Notes: generated from the sequence alone by a model not told the origin. 64,000 bases of DNA from Heliopora coerulea (GCA_030142905.1 JASJOG010000207.1:248001-312000), one strand, 5' to 3'; shown: positions 10,415-21,249, counted from the first letter of the stretch. Made by a program: numbers and translations.

Positions 10415-10957
10415 TTGATCAATCATTCTTTTTATGTTTATTAATAACATCTTGTTTTCCTGGTCTGGGAGTTGGTGCAATACATTTAGCTTGAGCAGTT
10501 GGTTTGTATTTAAATTTCTTGCCTTTCTTGCAGAGAATGACATCCTTCATCATGCCTTCAACATAGGTATTTGACTTCGGGGCTTTAATCTCTTTGGCCA
10601 CCCAATTCTTTCTTTGTTTGCCACAAACTACCTTGTACCTTTTTTCACCTTGATTATCTCCCTTCTTCACTTCTGCCTGGCTATTGTTGACATTAGCATT
10701 GTGATCCAGGATGGCTAACTGAGTTCAAGCTACCATCCCATTGTAACAAAAGTGCTCTCGTTTTGGAACATATTTTGTCGTAAGAGAATGGTATGACTCT
10801 AACTCACCAGTGTGATGGAGTTCTGTCAGTTTTCCAAGGTCTCTCAGGAGTTTCTTGTTCATAACAATTTCCTCCAAAGCAACATGTGCAGGAGAACCAG
10901 ATTCTAGCCATATGATGCTTTTTTGGTTGTTGTTATGTTATTGAAATTGTTATTGAT
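10415..10957 (-). pseudogene. Transposase-like C-terminal fragment
   Basis: The minus strand reads IIWLESGSPAHVALEEIVMN, then LTELHHTGELESYHSLTTKY, VPKREHFCY and LAILDHNANV. It continues into a lysine-rich tail ending NKHKKND. Only one stop interrupts it, a TGA about 10724. I recognise the block order from an animal family that sits in transposon-like contexts (cnidarians, fish), probably a transposase C-terminus, but cannot name the superfamily. The N-terminal half and its catalytic residues are absent. Confidence 0.6.
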
Positions 10958-11117
10958 TATGCTGAACTGAGAGTTATTGTAATGCTGACATGAATCATAT
11001 ACCTTAAATTTTTATGCAACACTGAAGCTATTGTTTGATGTTAGCGAAACGTGATAGTTTGGATATATTGTGGTAGATGACCGATCTTCAAGCTCGATAT
11101 TCAGAAAATGATTTCTG

Positions 11118-11186
11118 AGCCCCAGATGGGGATCGAACCCGCAACCTTCTGATGACCGGTTAGACGCTCTAACCATTGAGCTACCG
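11118..11186 (-). repeat. tRNA-like region, left copy
   Basis: On the minus strand TAGCTCAATGGTTAGAGCG fits the RNA polymerase III A box and GGTTCGATCCC the B box. The acceptor and anticodon stems do not pair as in a functional tRNA, so I read it as the tRNA-derived head of a SINE-like repeat. Confidence 0.7.
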
Positions 11187-11425
11187 ATATTCAGATGGTG
11201 AGCTAAGGTGCAAATTCGATATATATGTGCGACCTAAGCGGAAGCCACTATATATTAATAATGATTGAAACAGTTTTAATCATTATTAATATATAGTGGC
11301 TTCCACTTAGGTCGCGCATATATATCGAATTTGCACAACAGTTTCAATCATTATTAATATATAGTGGCTTCCGCTTAGGTCGCACATATATATCAAATTT
11401 GCACCTTAGCTCACCATCTAAGTAT

Positions 11426-11493
11426 CGGTAGCTCAACGGTTAGACGTAACCGGTCATCAGAAGGTTGCGGGTTCGATTCCCGTCTGGGGCTCA
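11426..11493 (+). repeat. tRNA-like region, right copy
   Basis: TAGCTCAACGGTTAGA (A box, 11429-11444) and GGTTCGATTCC (B box, 11470-11480) are spaced about 25 bases apart, as in a tRNA. Compared with the left copy, two bases are lost in the anticodon side (GTTAGACGTAACC). It is probably an RNA polymerase III promoter relic. Confidence 0.7.
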
Positions 11494-11544
11494 GAAATCA
11501 TTTTCTGAGTATCGAGCTTGAAGATCGTTCATCTACCACTGAAG

Positions 11545-12300
11545 CTATTCATCAGCAAAGCGAATTCTCACAAATTCAAAGTCATCTTCACTTCCTGGTG
11601 GTGGAAAGTGTGCTTGGATGCAGCAAACAGCACAAGAAGAACAACTCGTACTTCCTTTCCTACAACCCCCCAACACCATCGCACTAGCCGCCAATAAGCG
11701 ACATGCCTGAAGATTTTGTGCTCAGGACCTTCATATGCATTGTTTCCAGACTGTTGTTTAAACTGGTACGAAGCAGCCTGCAAAACCCATCGATCTAAAA
11801 ACAGACTTTATCAAAACCTGAGTTATTTTTTTATACAACTGTGCGGTATGGTGGGTTTTATGTACTGTACAACCTCCTGGGTTTTATTAGCGACCTGCGG
11901 GATTTCAGAATAACAGAGGCATTCTTCCTCCCTATCCATTATCTGACAATGTTGGCATCGACACCTAACAACAAGAAGTGATTTTGCTGGGAATGATACA
12001 ATTTAAGAACAAGAGAAACCGATTCACCAATATGAACAATAAATCGCAACTAATTCCCAGTTTAAGTGTCTCAAACGAACTAGCGATTCTTCTCCATCGA
12101 CCGACATATTATTTCCTTCCCCTTCGATGTCAGAAGACTCACCACTTGCACTGTTTGACTCTCGTCTAGGTTCAAACTGATAGCCCAGGACTACGCCTGC
12201 TTGTAGAATATCTCTATGAAATACTCTAAACTCTCACCTGAGAAACTAGAAGCGCTTGAGTCCGATAAATTAACGCTCGATGAATTTAAAGCATTACTAT
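11545..12300 (-). pseudogene. P2X7-like cysteine-rich domain protein (right arm)
   Basis: This is the inverted sister of the gene at 9370-10318. The minus strand shows the same LQAASYQFKQQ, FRHVAYWRLVRWCWGVVGKE and FRFADE-like (here RIRFADE) blocks. It differs by substitutions and a deletion that removes part of the LPSCAV motif. The MITE of the left arm is absent. Its frameshift near 11600 and internal stop are shared with the left copy, so the gene was already broken when duplicated. Confidence 0.72.
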
Positions 12301-12560
12301 CTATGATGAACATTATGCAAACATTGAAACAACAACAGCTTCGAAGCACGGACTGACGTCACAAAATAAGGCCGCTGACAAAACAGCGTCTGCACGGAAA
12401 AGAACAACATGGTGACCAAATTTGAGAAAATTGCGAATTTTGAGAAGCAGTATCTCCTTCAGTATGAATATTTAGACCGTGACACTTCAGGAAAACCCTA
12501 ATTATGGTAGGATCTTTTATTTAAGCACAACTTGTTTTTGGACTGGAGTTCCCCTTTAAA

Positions 12561-14040
12561 TTCAATTTAATTTCGAATATTGCCGCCATTCAGCACCCGC
12601 TTTTTACTAACCCATTGTTTTGAGTTTGATACGCGCCATATTTGGATAAATTGCCTATATAACATGGTGCAAATTGCTTTGCAATTTTTTGAGTTGATGT
12701 TACAAAGGACTTACGAAGGAGCAAAGTGAACGCGGACCAAGTATATCGGTGTCACCCACAATGAACACTAGTGAGGCAGTCAACCTGTTCTCAGTCGTTT
12801 CCAATGTGACGTCATTTCCAGTAAGCCGTTACCAGTGTTTTTTTTTTTTTCTCCCGTCCAAACTTCAAAATTCCAAACTTTAACCTCGAAAATCACCATG
12901 ATGATAAAATTTTCGAAAAGCAAGATATATTACAATTTTAATCAGGAAAATCCAAAAAATATGAAAATGTAAAATACACACACACGGGATAGGCACTTTA
13001 ATGGTACACGCGGGTGAAAAGCGGTTGGGTCTTCCTATTTCTAATTTAAACATGAACTTTTCTAATTGAATCACCGAGAAAATCGCTGATTCATTGCATC
13101 ATTTCTAGTAAATTTGGATCATTGAATTATTTTAATATTTTTGAGTCCCTTTGAATCACTGAATCACGTTGAATCATTGATAAGTAATTGAATCATTCTG
13201 AATAATCGAATCATAAGACTGAATCACTGAATCATCGAATGTATCCCAAAAGCTTCTAAACACGATATCTTTTCCCAAACAACCTCAGACACCCCTCCAA
13301 TGCATCCAGACTCCTGGAACAACGCCCGAAGCCCTAAGCACTCTCAAAACATCCTGAACATTACGAAAATGTCACTTACGGAAAAAGGTGATACTCGTAT
13401 TTTCTACACAATCTGTACACCTCAAAAAAATCCTAAATTAGTGCCTCTAGGAAAAACAAAAAACAAAACAAAACAAAGACTAAAGTGTACCTCGTGTCCC
13501 CGAGACACCCAGTACATTCTGAACACCCCTAATCAAAAATCTCGCCAGGAGCAAAACGAGCCCCGCGTGTCACTGGATGTCGCATTACAGTAATTTCTCA
13601 CTCTTACTAAACTGTTTAATGTTGCATTGATAAAACGTTTATTTCAATGCAAAAACATAAACGCAGTGCTTAAAGGTTATTTAAAATTGACGTCTTTTCG
13701 TACACTAACCAACGCACACGTGTCCTTAATGACTCCTTTTCTATTTCTTAAATACAACCTGAAAGTATGTTCTGTAGGGCCTATTTAGTTTGTTCCGGTC
13801 GTTACTTGGTTCGTACGTTCGTGACGTGGTCTCGAAAGCAAGGCTGCTTCTAAAGTATTCACCTTTGGAATGGGCATGTTTCTTTGGTTTTAGAGCTGCA
13901 ATCAGAGTTTGATGTTTTTCTTCGGCGTTCGAAATATCTTGTACAATTTTATAATGCTCGAGATATTAGGTATTTAGCTGTACCTGACCTTGAGGTTGTT
14001 CCGATTAATATAAGGATCCATGTTGAATAAAGGATAGTTA
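12561..14040. other. No convincing gene; inverted repeat remnant and ATC-rich tandem sequence
   Basis: 12770-12900 is a reverse-complement copy of 4025-4140. At 13080-13250 the phrases GAATCATTGAATCA and GAATCACTGAATC recur irregularly, a decayed short tandem array. A 97-codon open frame at 13300-13593 has low-complexity composition and no family resemblance, and I do not call it a gene. Confidence 0.55.
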
Positions 14041-14043
14041 GAT

Positions 14044-14045
14044 GG

Positions 14046-14106
<61 letters not shown>
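14044..14106. repeat. (TATATG)n microsatellite
   Basis: About ten tandem GTATAT units, sitting just outside the left end of the next palindrome. Confidence 0.95.
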
Positions 14107-14116
<10 letters not shown>

Positions 14117-14288
14117 ACATCAATTTTAAAAATCTTGTTGACTTTAATAACTTTTAAAAACATACTAGAACAAGGCACAGCCCCTTCCTCAGATTAACCT
14201 GCTGTCCACAACAGAAGTCTTTATATATCTTTACAGATGTAATTTACATGTTGCAAGTCTCACATTTTGTCCAACAGGGACAAAACTA

Positions 14289-14645
14289 TTATTTTTTTTC
14301 CACCCAAAAGTTTTCCCTTTTCGTAGGGTCTCTCTTGTCCATGACATCTCTTATTTGAACTTCCAAATCCTCCAATCCCAAATGTCCTTCTTCAAAAAAA
14401 TTTGGATATAAATGTTCTCCACAAGTCCCTCTCTGTCCCTTACCATACAGATTCATTGAGCTCTTATGGTTGTTAAATCTCTTCCTATATTCCGTGAACG
14501 TACTTCCCACATACTGTGTGGTACACCTCTTACATGTAATCAAATAAACCACCCTACTTGAATCACAATCAAAAGAATGGTTGATATGGAAAGATTTCTT
14601 TTCAACCGTACTTTCAAAAACAGAACTCGTTTTAACGGATTCTAT
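14289..14645 (-). pseudogene. GIY-YIG endonuclease domain of a Penelope-like element, left copy
   Basis: The minus strand reads SVKTSSVFESTVEKKSFHIN, then CDSSRVVYLITCKRCTTQYV, GSTFTEYRKRFNNHKS and a C-terminal ENFWVEKK. VVYLI and QYVGST form the GIY-YIG core and R-K-R-F-NNHK is the usual Arg/His block. This domain nicks DNA during integration of Penelope-like elements. The RT part is not present. Confidence 0.75.
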
Positions 14646-15165
14646 TTTTGAAATACTCAGAGAATTACAGGTATTGGTTGAATGGTCGCCTTTTTTAGAA
14701 AGAATTTTACCTGAACCACCCATTGTAAATTTTAGACGGCCAAGAATTATTAAAGATTTTTTGGTCAGGGTTAAATTAGAACCAGAGACTCAATCCGACA
14801 AAGGAATGTTTGGTTGTGGAAAGGTTAGGTGTAAGATTTGTAAATTTGTTAAAACGGGTTCTATTTTTGAAAGTAAGGTTGAGAAGAAATTTTTCCATAT
14901 CAACCATTCTTTTGATTGTGATTCAAGTGGTGTGGGTTATTTGATTACATGTAAGAGATGTGCCAAACAGTATGTGGGAAGTACGATCACGGAATTTAGG
15001 AAGAGATTTAACAACCATAAGAGCTTGATGAATCTAGATGGTAAGGGACAGAGAGGGAATTGTGGAGAACATTTATCTTCACGTTTTTTTGAAGAAGAAC
15101 ATTTGGGATTGGAGGATTTGGAAGTTCAAATAAGAGAGAGTTCAAATAAATGGAAGTTCAAATAA
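14640..15165 (+). pseudogene. GIY-YIG endonuclease domain of a Penelope-like element, right copy
   Basis: The plus strand starts with the linker between RT and endonuclease (FRRPRIIKDFLVRVKLEPET) and a Cys cluster (GCGKVRCKICKF). Then come VGYLITCKRCAKQYVGSTIT and EFRKRFNNHKS. After HLGLEDLEVQIRES it runs into a duplicated phrase (SSNKWKFK) and stops, while the left copy keeps its longer end. The frame is otherwise open, so it is the better preserved of the two. Confidence 0.78.
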
Positions 15166-15382
15166 GAGAGAACCTACGAAAAGGGATAGCTTTTGGGTGG
15201 AAAAAATTAATAGTTTTGGTCCTTTGGAACTTAATGTGAGAGACTTGTAACATGCAAATTATTTCTGTAAAGATACATAAAGACTTCCGTTGTGGACAAG
15301 AGGTTAATCTGAGGAAGGGGCTGTGCCCCGAACAAGTATGTTTTTTAAAAGTTATTAAAGTGAACAAGATTTTTAAAATTGA

Positions 15383-15441
15383 TGTTGTATATGGTTGACG
15401 AGTTGGGAAGTTTGCCTTGATGTTTTTTTTTATACACTCAC

Positions 15442-15492
<51 letters not shown>

Positions 15493-16145
15493 ATATAGAT
15501 ATGTAGTGAATATGTATGTGTATGTCTCCACCCTCATGAAAAGATACTGTAAAGAGTGGAGAGATACCCATACATTTATAGCGAAAATCATCAGGCTCTC
15601 TCCGATTTATTCGTTACAATAACTGATAAGGCCAATCCTAATGAGCCTACTATACGTGAGGGACTCCGGACGTATAAACTAGATTGATTTATCCCCCGAG
15701 GACTCAATCAACGTGTCTTTTTCTCAGTACTTTATTCTCTATACAGATTTTTAAATAATTATATTATAATTTATTCATTTGTACTTTTATAAAACTAGGC
15801 GTTTACCTCTGGTTGTTGGACTTCATGAAGAGGCTGCGCCTCAAATTGTAGTTTTTCAAAAATAGAGATTTTTAAAAGTTCCTCTTGTTTTTATGTACAC
15901 ATATGTATACACACACGTACACACAAATACACACACACAAATACACACACATACACACACACACACACAAACATATATATATATATATATAGATGGATGG
16001 ATGGATCGATAGACAGATATTGATATAGATGCATATACAGGTACACACATATACGTAGAGAGAGTGTGTAAGAGAGAAAGAGAGATAGAGATAGAGACAG
16101 AGACAGAGACAGAGAGACAGAGAGAAAGACAGAAAGAGAGAAAAT
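15383..16145. repeat. Microsatellite-rich stretch
   Basis: A (TA)n run lies at about 15453-15490. Between 15895 and 16145 there are CA, TA, GATG and GA/GAGACA runs in succession. The rest has no coding character. The segment from about 16140 onward is duplicated near 50260 and 54780. Confidence 0.85.
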
Positions 16146-16613
16146 ACTTTTTTAAACTCAGAATCACATCAATATTACAATTGCTTTTAACGCAACCCGA
16201 GATCTACATAGAATAAATATATATATATAAGCCCTGTTATTACATTTACAACTTTTAATACAACATCACTGTTGTTGGAAACAGAAGGAGGAGACTTGAT
16301 CTATAAAACACTTTTAATCCGGTGGGAAAAAACCGGTAACCTACTTAGTTGCCGGAAGATCGTAAACAACGTGAAACTCGTGATAGCGACGTGAGGAATC
16401 TATACTATTTCACTGTATCTCATATATATCTTCCGAGAACATGAAAACAAAAAATAATAGTAATAAAAATAATAGTAAAGATACGGAATGTGTTATAGTA
16501 ATGTTACTTATGCCTTGCTGTTATATCTTGCTCGTTATAACTGAAGCGAATAAGAAGGAACAGTGACATGATTTCCAAACATCTCCTTGAGGAAGACGCA
16601 ATTATTATCATAC

Positions 16614-16815
16614 CTTTGCATACTGGTTCTCTTGCATTCCACTTTCCATTGGATTGACAGGAGGTTCTACGTTGTCCAATGAGTACGTAATCTTTATTAC
16701 ACTGGAATTGTAACTCTTCGCCCTCGTGATATCCTTTCCCGACAATTAATCCATTTTGCAACTTGGTAATTCGGCGGCAGGTTGCTAAACGCGGTGAAGC
16801 AGACCATTTAGAACT
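16614..16815 (-). CDS. Sushi (CCP) domain exon, copy 1
   Basis: The minus strand encodes QNGLIVGKGYHEGEELQFQC, then a YVLIGQRRTSC block and SNGKWNAREPVCK. That gives the sushi pattern Cys...FQC...TSC...W...PVC, with an upstream TCRRI supplying the first Cys. A GT splice donor (CAAAG|GTATG) follows at 16613. The acceptor side reads TTCAAG where copy 2 has TTTTCAG, so this exon may no longer be spliced. Sushi domains are extracellular protein-binding modules; the rest of the gene is not in the window. Confidence 0.7.
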
Positions 16816-16860
16816 TGAACAACATATATATATTTATACATATTAAAGATACATTAAAGA

Positions 16861-17690
16861 GTGTTTATGCTATTTATAATATTTTATACTTTTCTAAGTG
16901 TTGCGTATATTGACTATTTGCACTGCCATAACAGGGGCATATTACACTGGTTCATTGACCACAACAGAAATATAAATCTTCTTAATGAGGAATACAATAC
17001 AAGAAAAACCATTTGTAACAAGTTATTTGAAACATACAAAAGATGTGATTTCAAGTGGACCAAACAATCATATACATCATTGGCACCCTCGCTCTTTAAA
17101 CAACAATGTGGATACTTTCCTGAATAGTCATTCAGTGTGAAAACACGAAAAATATTAGACGATTACTATCCTAGAGCTTTACAATGGTGTAATACAGACA
17201 AGATACCTGATGATGTTATCAACATCGATATTTGCTAATCATATCCCAACGTATTATTAAACAACAACATCCCAATGCCTATTTATACTAACCACGACTT
17301 CATTGAAAAATTCAATTGCAAAAGTGACCTGAGAGAAACAGGCAAATTTTATCTAGATGAAACCATCCTCAATAACTATGGATCACCCATCGATCATCCA
17401 CAGATGGAGTTGATAGCAGTGGTTTGATATCATACTTGGTGGATGCTCTAAATATTCCAATTTCACAAATCAAATATAAAATCGTAACAAAAAGACCATT
17501 GAAACCAAACACATTCAAGAGCTTCATTAGGTACATATTCGACAAGTTTCCAGAGTAGGAAGCAAAATTAATGGCAAACAGTTTCATGTGTGAGCTGGGT
17601 AGAAAATACAATAGAATCAATCATGGATTCACATGCACAGACTACGACACTGCTATGTATTGTTGGACATCCGATCTTATTTATCTTTGA
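16861..17690 (+). pseudogene. Polinton DNA polymerase B fragment, copy 1
   Basis: The plus strand reads RGILHWFIDHNRNINLLNEE, KWTKQSYTSLAPSLFKQQCG and, in another frame, PRALQWCNTDKIPDDV leading to NIDI, the motif-A region of protein-primed family B polymerases. Further frames give homology to the 45.0-45.5 kb polymerase. At least four stops or frame changes occur. A closer relative lies at 58.8-59.6 kb, with the same sushi exon on its left. Confidence 0.72.
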
Positions 17691-17830
17691 CGCCATTGTG
17701 ATCGGTCGTCGTCTTGTTTTGTTCACAAACATTGTGTAACATTTCTCTCAATGCAATGTGTTCCTTACCGTGTAACATAAGGAAAGAAGTAGAAATGTAG
17801 AATCTAACGTAACAGTCGGGGAGAGAGACG
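17691..17830 (-). pseudogene. Remnant of the coiled-coil ORF found at 49.6-50.2 kb
   Basis: The minus strand matches the start of the coiled-coil ORF at 50152-49928 (MLHGKEDT-like start, then NVCERN and DRxDYNG-like phrases), truncated after about 45 codons. It abuts the end of the polymerase fragment. Confidence 0.6.
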
Positions 17831-17949
17831 TACAGACAGACAGAGACAGACAGACAGATGGATATCTTTATTTTGTTAAACTGCTTTATAAGAAAGTTGA
17901 AGTAATTATATGCTCTCTGATTTAAAAAATAAAATAAAATTATTAAAAA

Positions 17950-19720
17950 TCAAATCATGTGAGGCCTCTTTAACGCCCGTTGAGGTTTTGACTGCACTTA
18001 AAATTCTCAGGCAAATTATTCCAGGTTCTAGATCCAGAATATTGAAAACTTTCTCTTAGGTATTCAGTGTGGGATTTAGGTAAAACTAGAGACAGTTTCT
18101 TATTTCTAATTGAATATCTATTGTTAATGGTAGACATTTGTGAATGGTCTCGTAAATAGAAAGGGGCATATTATTTAATACTTTATACATCATTATTAAT
18201 TTGTGCATAGCTGGCGTTTTAGCAAGATTTATCCAATTTCGGCCAGATTTTTTCAATGTTCCCTTATTTCACTGGATCTGACTTCATAACCTTGACAAGT
18301 AATAACTCTTGCAGCACAATTTTGCAGCTTTTGTAACCTATGTTCAGTTGTAGATGGCATATTGTCCCATACAATATCGCAATAATCAAACAATGGTTGA
18401 ATTAATGAACTATATGTAGTAATGGATGTTTGTAGAGGAACAAAGTGTCTGTTGTAGACCAGGAATTCCAACACTTACTGTCCTAGGTATATAATCGATA
18501 TCATCCAACCATTTTAACCTTTCGATCTATGTGCACCCCTAAAGATTTGGGGACGCCACAATTAAGACTACGTTCATTTGACAGGTAACCATGAACGCAA
18601 CATTTTTGTCTACGATTATGCAGATAAGATTTGAAGTAGCTCGAGATTTTCTCATTCACTACGTAACAGCTTAGCTTAAAAAATATGTCCTGACAAACAG
18701 AGTCAAATACCTTGGCTAAACCCAGAAGTACTACACAATTGAGAAGACCTTGATCCATATTACTCAGCCATTAAGTTGTTGTATCTTCGAGTGCACTTGC
18801 GGTAGAGTGGTACGGTCTGAAAACCGACTGCTTTCCATGTAATAAATTATTTTCGTTTAAATACTTATATAATTGATCGTAAACAATACGCTCAAAGACA
18901 GTACATATGGTACCTAGCACGCAAATTGGTCTATAATTGTTTACATTGTATTTAGCTTCACCTTTGTGAATTGGTGTAGCTCCTGCTAATTTCCAATAAA
19001 TCTGTTTGTACAGAAACGTTAAATAGGTGACTCAGAAATTACAGGGGCGGCATGCTTAAGCAAGTTTCTTAGAATTGGGTCCAGGCAAGTTGCTTTCCTA
19101 TTTGGTATTAAGCTAAGTAGTTTAAAAACGACATTTGGTGTTGTTCGATTTAAAGTAAACACTGTAGTAGTTGTCTTAAGGTAATCGGAAAACGATTTTG
19201 TAGTTTGAGATTCAATTGATGTCAGTTTTGATCCAATCTCTGAAAAGTGCTTATTAAAGTTTTCAGTTATGACCACATCATTACTGATTTCATGATTATC
19301 ACTTTTCAGAAAAGGAATGCAACCAGATTTTGGGTTAGGAAACATTAATTCATTTATTGATTTCCAAACTACTTTCGAATTCCCTAAGTTAGCCTCAAAG
19401 AAGCAATGATGATAATCTTTTTTAGCTTTCTCAATCATATTATTACAATTGTCTCTGGCATATTTCAAATTTTACCAGTCGTTGGGATCATTTGATGTCA
19501 CCACTGCTTTTTTAAGTTTATGTCAGTCCAATTATAATTGTTTTAACCGAGGAGTCATCCAAGAACTCTTTATTTCTGACTCGTTTTCTTTTAAAAGGTG
19601 CGTGTTTGTCAAGTATAGACAAAAATATTTTTTTCCGCAATTCCCAGTGGTCATTACATTTTCGTAGACTACTAGAAATACGTGCACGCAACAACCCCTC
19701 GCCCACCCTGCCAATATATC
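17950..19720 (-). pseudogene. CR1/L2-like LINE reverse transcriptase fragment
   Basis: On the minus strand, ILDKHAPFKRKRVRNKEF (about 19630) is the linker before the RT, and KDYHHCFFEANLGNSKVVWK follows. The RT then reads NRKATCLDPILRNLLKHAAP, YRPICVLGTICTVFERIVY, HGKQSVFRPYHSTASALED, LLGLAKVFDSV and NCGVPKS. From there it jumps directly to LGVHIDRKVKM, so the block holding the YADD catalytic pair has been deleted. It ends with the family C-terminus (IQPLFDYCDIVWDNM). Stops are frequent. Confidence 0.8.
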
Positions 19721-19734
19721 TCTCAAGAGTCCAA

Positions 19735-20285
19735 GTAACATTAATAATTTTTCAAAATTGTCAAAAAGACAAATCCCCCTTACTATAACTGGAAGACGGT
19801 ATGCAATATAAGAAAATCACAACATTTGCACACAAAATTAACAGCCCAAAATGGAAATTGTTTTATATTTAAACTGTTCGTCGTCATATTTACGTTTAAA
19901 AGTTTGACTCTGTTTTATAACAAAACGTTTGGAGAGAATAACCTTTAACAGTTTTGTAAATAATGGGATCCATCCTGACAATTCTACTGCTAAACAATGG
20001 ATGTTCGTATCAAGACCCTGTATTAGTTGCGATCTTGACGTATTTCGTGTCGTTTTTGGATGAAACTTATCACTTTTTTTCACTTTGAAGAAAGACATTT
20101 TAGTTGATGGCAACACTTTCCTTCTTAAAAGCGGAGCATTCTCAAAGTTTATCTGTCGGATACCAGCATTACGGATAGGTTATGATTGAAAAAAATTTTT
20201 TGATATTTTTTTGTATTAAAAAATTGATAAATCCTACATTGTCTTAAAGTTAATTAAAAATTTCTGGTAGAAGTGCTACGATGAA
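19735..20285. repeat. Inverted copy of 6961-7260 flank
   Basis: The reverse complement of about 19670-19800 matches 7190-7330. The remainder, to the Crypton-like start at 20288, has no coding frame I recognise. Confidence 0.55.
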
Positions 20286-20287
20286 GA

Positions 20288-20900
20288 TTTATGCTAAGTA
20301 TTCATCCGGAGGTAAAAGACTTTGGTAACGAAGATGAAACGAATTACGAAACCGATGAAATCAACAAAGAAAACATGAGAGTTTTGCATTTTTATTGCTG
20401 ATCTAAATTCGGAAAATACAAAACATACAACAAAATACGACAAGTAAACCTTCTGCAAGTTTTGTGGAAAGAAGAAGTAGAGGAAAGTAAAAGACGTGCT
20501 TTTTCTCACTGTAAAACTTCCGTAAAACAGAAAAATGACGTAGCATACGAACCTTCAACTTTTACGTATTTTCAACGAAGCGTTCATCGTCACCTCAACA
20601 CAAAGAGTTCAACGGTGAATTTAAAGAAAAAGCACGGCTTTATACTTTCAAAATTTCTTGCGAGGTGTTAAAATCCTGATGAAAGCATTACTGGTAAAAC
20701 AAGGTAACGGTAATCATCCACAAGCCACCCGAAGTGAGAGAGATTGAAGCGGACAACATTTTCGCCCAAGGCTAGTATGATCTCCAAATAGAAATAGCTT
20801 TTCAGCGTGTTTCAGCTACTCGATTTGGACGTACCTGCGATTGTGCAGCTCAGGCAAGTGATTACCAGAAGGTGAAAAGTCTCGATTCATCCAAATCAAC
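20288..20900 (+). pseudogene. Crypton-like / KIAA1958-like recombinase fragment, second copy
   Basis: The plus strand starts with MLSIHPEVKDFGNEDETNYE, as in the copy at 6.9 kb. After frame changes it reads FTYFQRSVHRHLNT (20550-20600) and then a GNHPQAT-like block near 20715. These follow the KIAA1958/Crypton order: N-terminal helix, SAM-like core-binding domain, then the linker before the catalytic domain. The catalytic Arg/His/Tyr region is lost. Confidence 0.65.
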
Positions 20901-21249
20901 ATCGATTGAACTATAGCGAAGAATATTGTTTACATTCAGTCGCTTAGCAAATGTCCCGGCAACGAGCGAGTTTTCGTAACGTCTTTCTTCAAGTCAAAGC
21001 GTTGCTCCATAATGTGAACAGTTGGCCAATGAATATTCCAAAGAGCTGAGTTTTAGAACTGTTCTTTCAAGTCATAAATTGCCCAGTAATCAAGATGTCC
21101 TGCAAAAGTGAAGCCAGCCTCAAGCACCAAGAAAGCCATTTCGTTTGCCGGTCCTAAATCATTTATTGGCTTCTGTGTTCAAATAATGTAAACTACTTGC
21201 GAGAGGTCCATACAAGGGAAAAAATGACGAGACCAAATCGATTTCGATA

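Larger units (their letters stand above)
11035..11537. repeat. Head-to-head tRNA-derived repeat (SINE-like) pair
   Basis: Two copies of one repeat face each other around a centre near 11280. The outer part of each copy reads GGCTCAGAAATCATTTTCTG and then TCGAGCTTGAAGATCG; the inner part repeats TAATATATAGTGGCTTCCGC three times. A short duplication (CACTGAAGCTATT at about 11022 and 11536) flanks the pair, consistent with insertion of the palindrome as one unit. Confidence 0.8.
9119..12560. mobile_element. Palindromic DNA-transposon-like element
   Basis: Its ends are inverted: AGGGGAAATCCATTCCAAAA at the left and the matching reverse complement ending ...GGAGTTCCCCTTT at the right. The inverted match extends inward for about 1.0-1.2 kb to around 10327 and 11538. 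Each arm carries a P2X7-like gene. Between the arms lie a transposase-like fragment, a further short inverted pair (10321-10385 and 10958-11025) and a head-to-head tRNA-like repeat pair. I cannot define target-site duplications with certainty or name the superfamily. Confidence 0.7.
14121..15382. mobile_element. Inverted pair of GIY-YIG retroelement 3' ends
   Basis: The outer 500-600 bases at each side are reverse complements (AATTTTAAAAATCTTGTT and GATTTTTAAAATTGATG at the two ends; CCTTCCTCAGATTAACC and its complement next). The centre is near 14650-14700. Each arm is the 3' end of a retroelement: GIY-YIG domain, stop, then a shared tail. The right copy is longer. Confidence 0.8.

Noticed and set aside
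11118..11493. Two functional tRNA genes
   Set aside because: A and B boxes are good, but the acceptor, anticodon and T stems do not pair as in a tRNA and the copies lie in repeats. I call them tRNA-derived.
13300..13593. 97-codon plus-strand ORF
   Set aside because: Lys/Thr/Asn-rich simple composition, no known family, no copy elsewhere and no splice signals that would link it to a gene.
15158..15622. Tyrosine/isoleucine-rich ORFs on both strands
   Set aside because: They run through a (TA)n array and read open in several frames for that reason.
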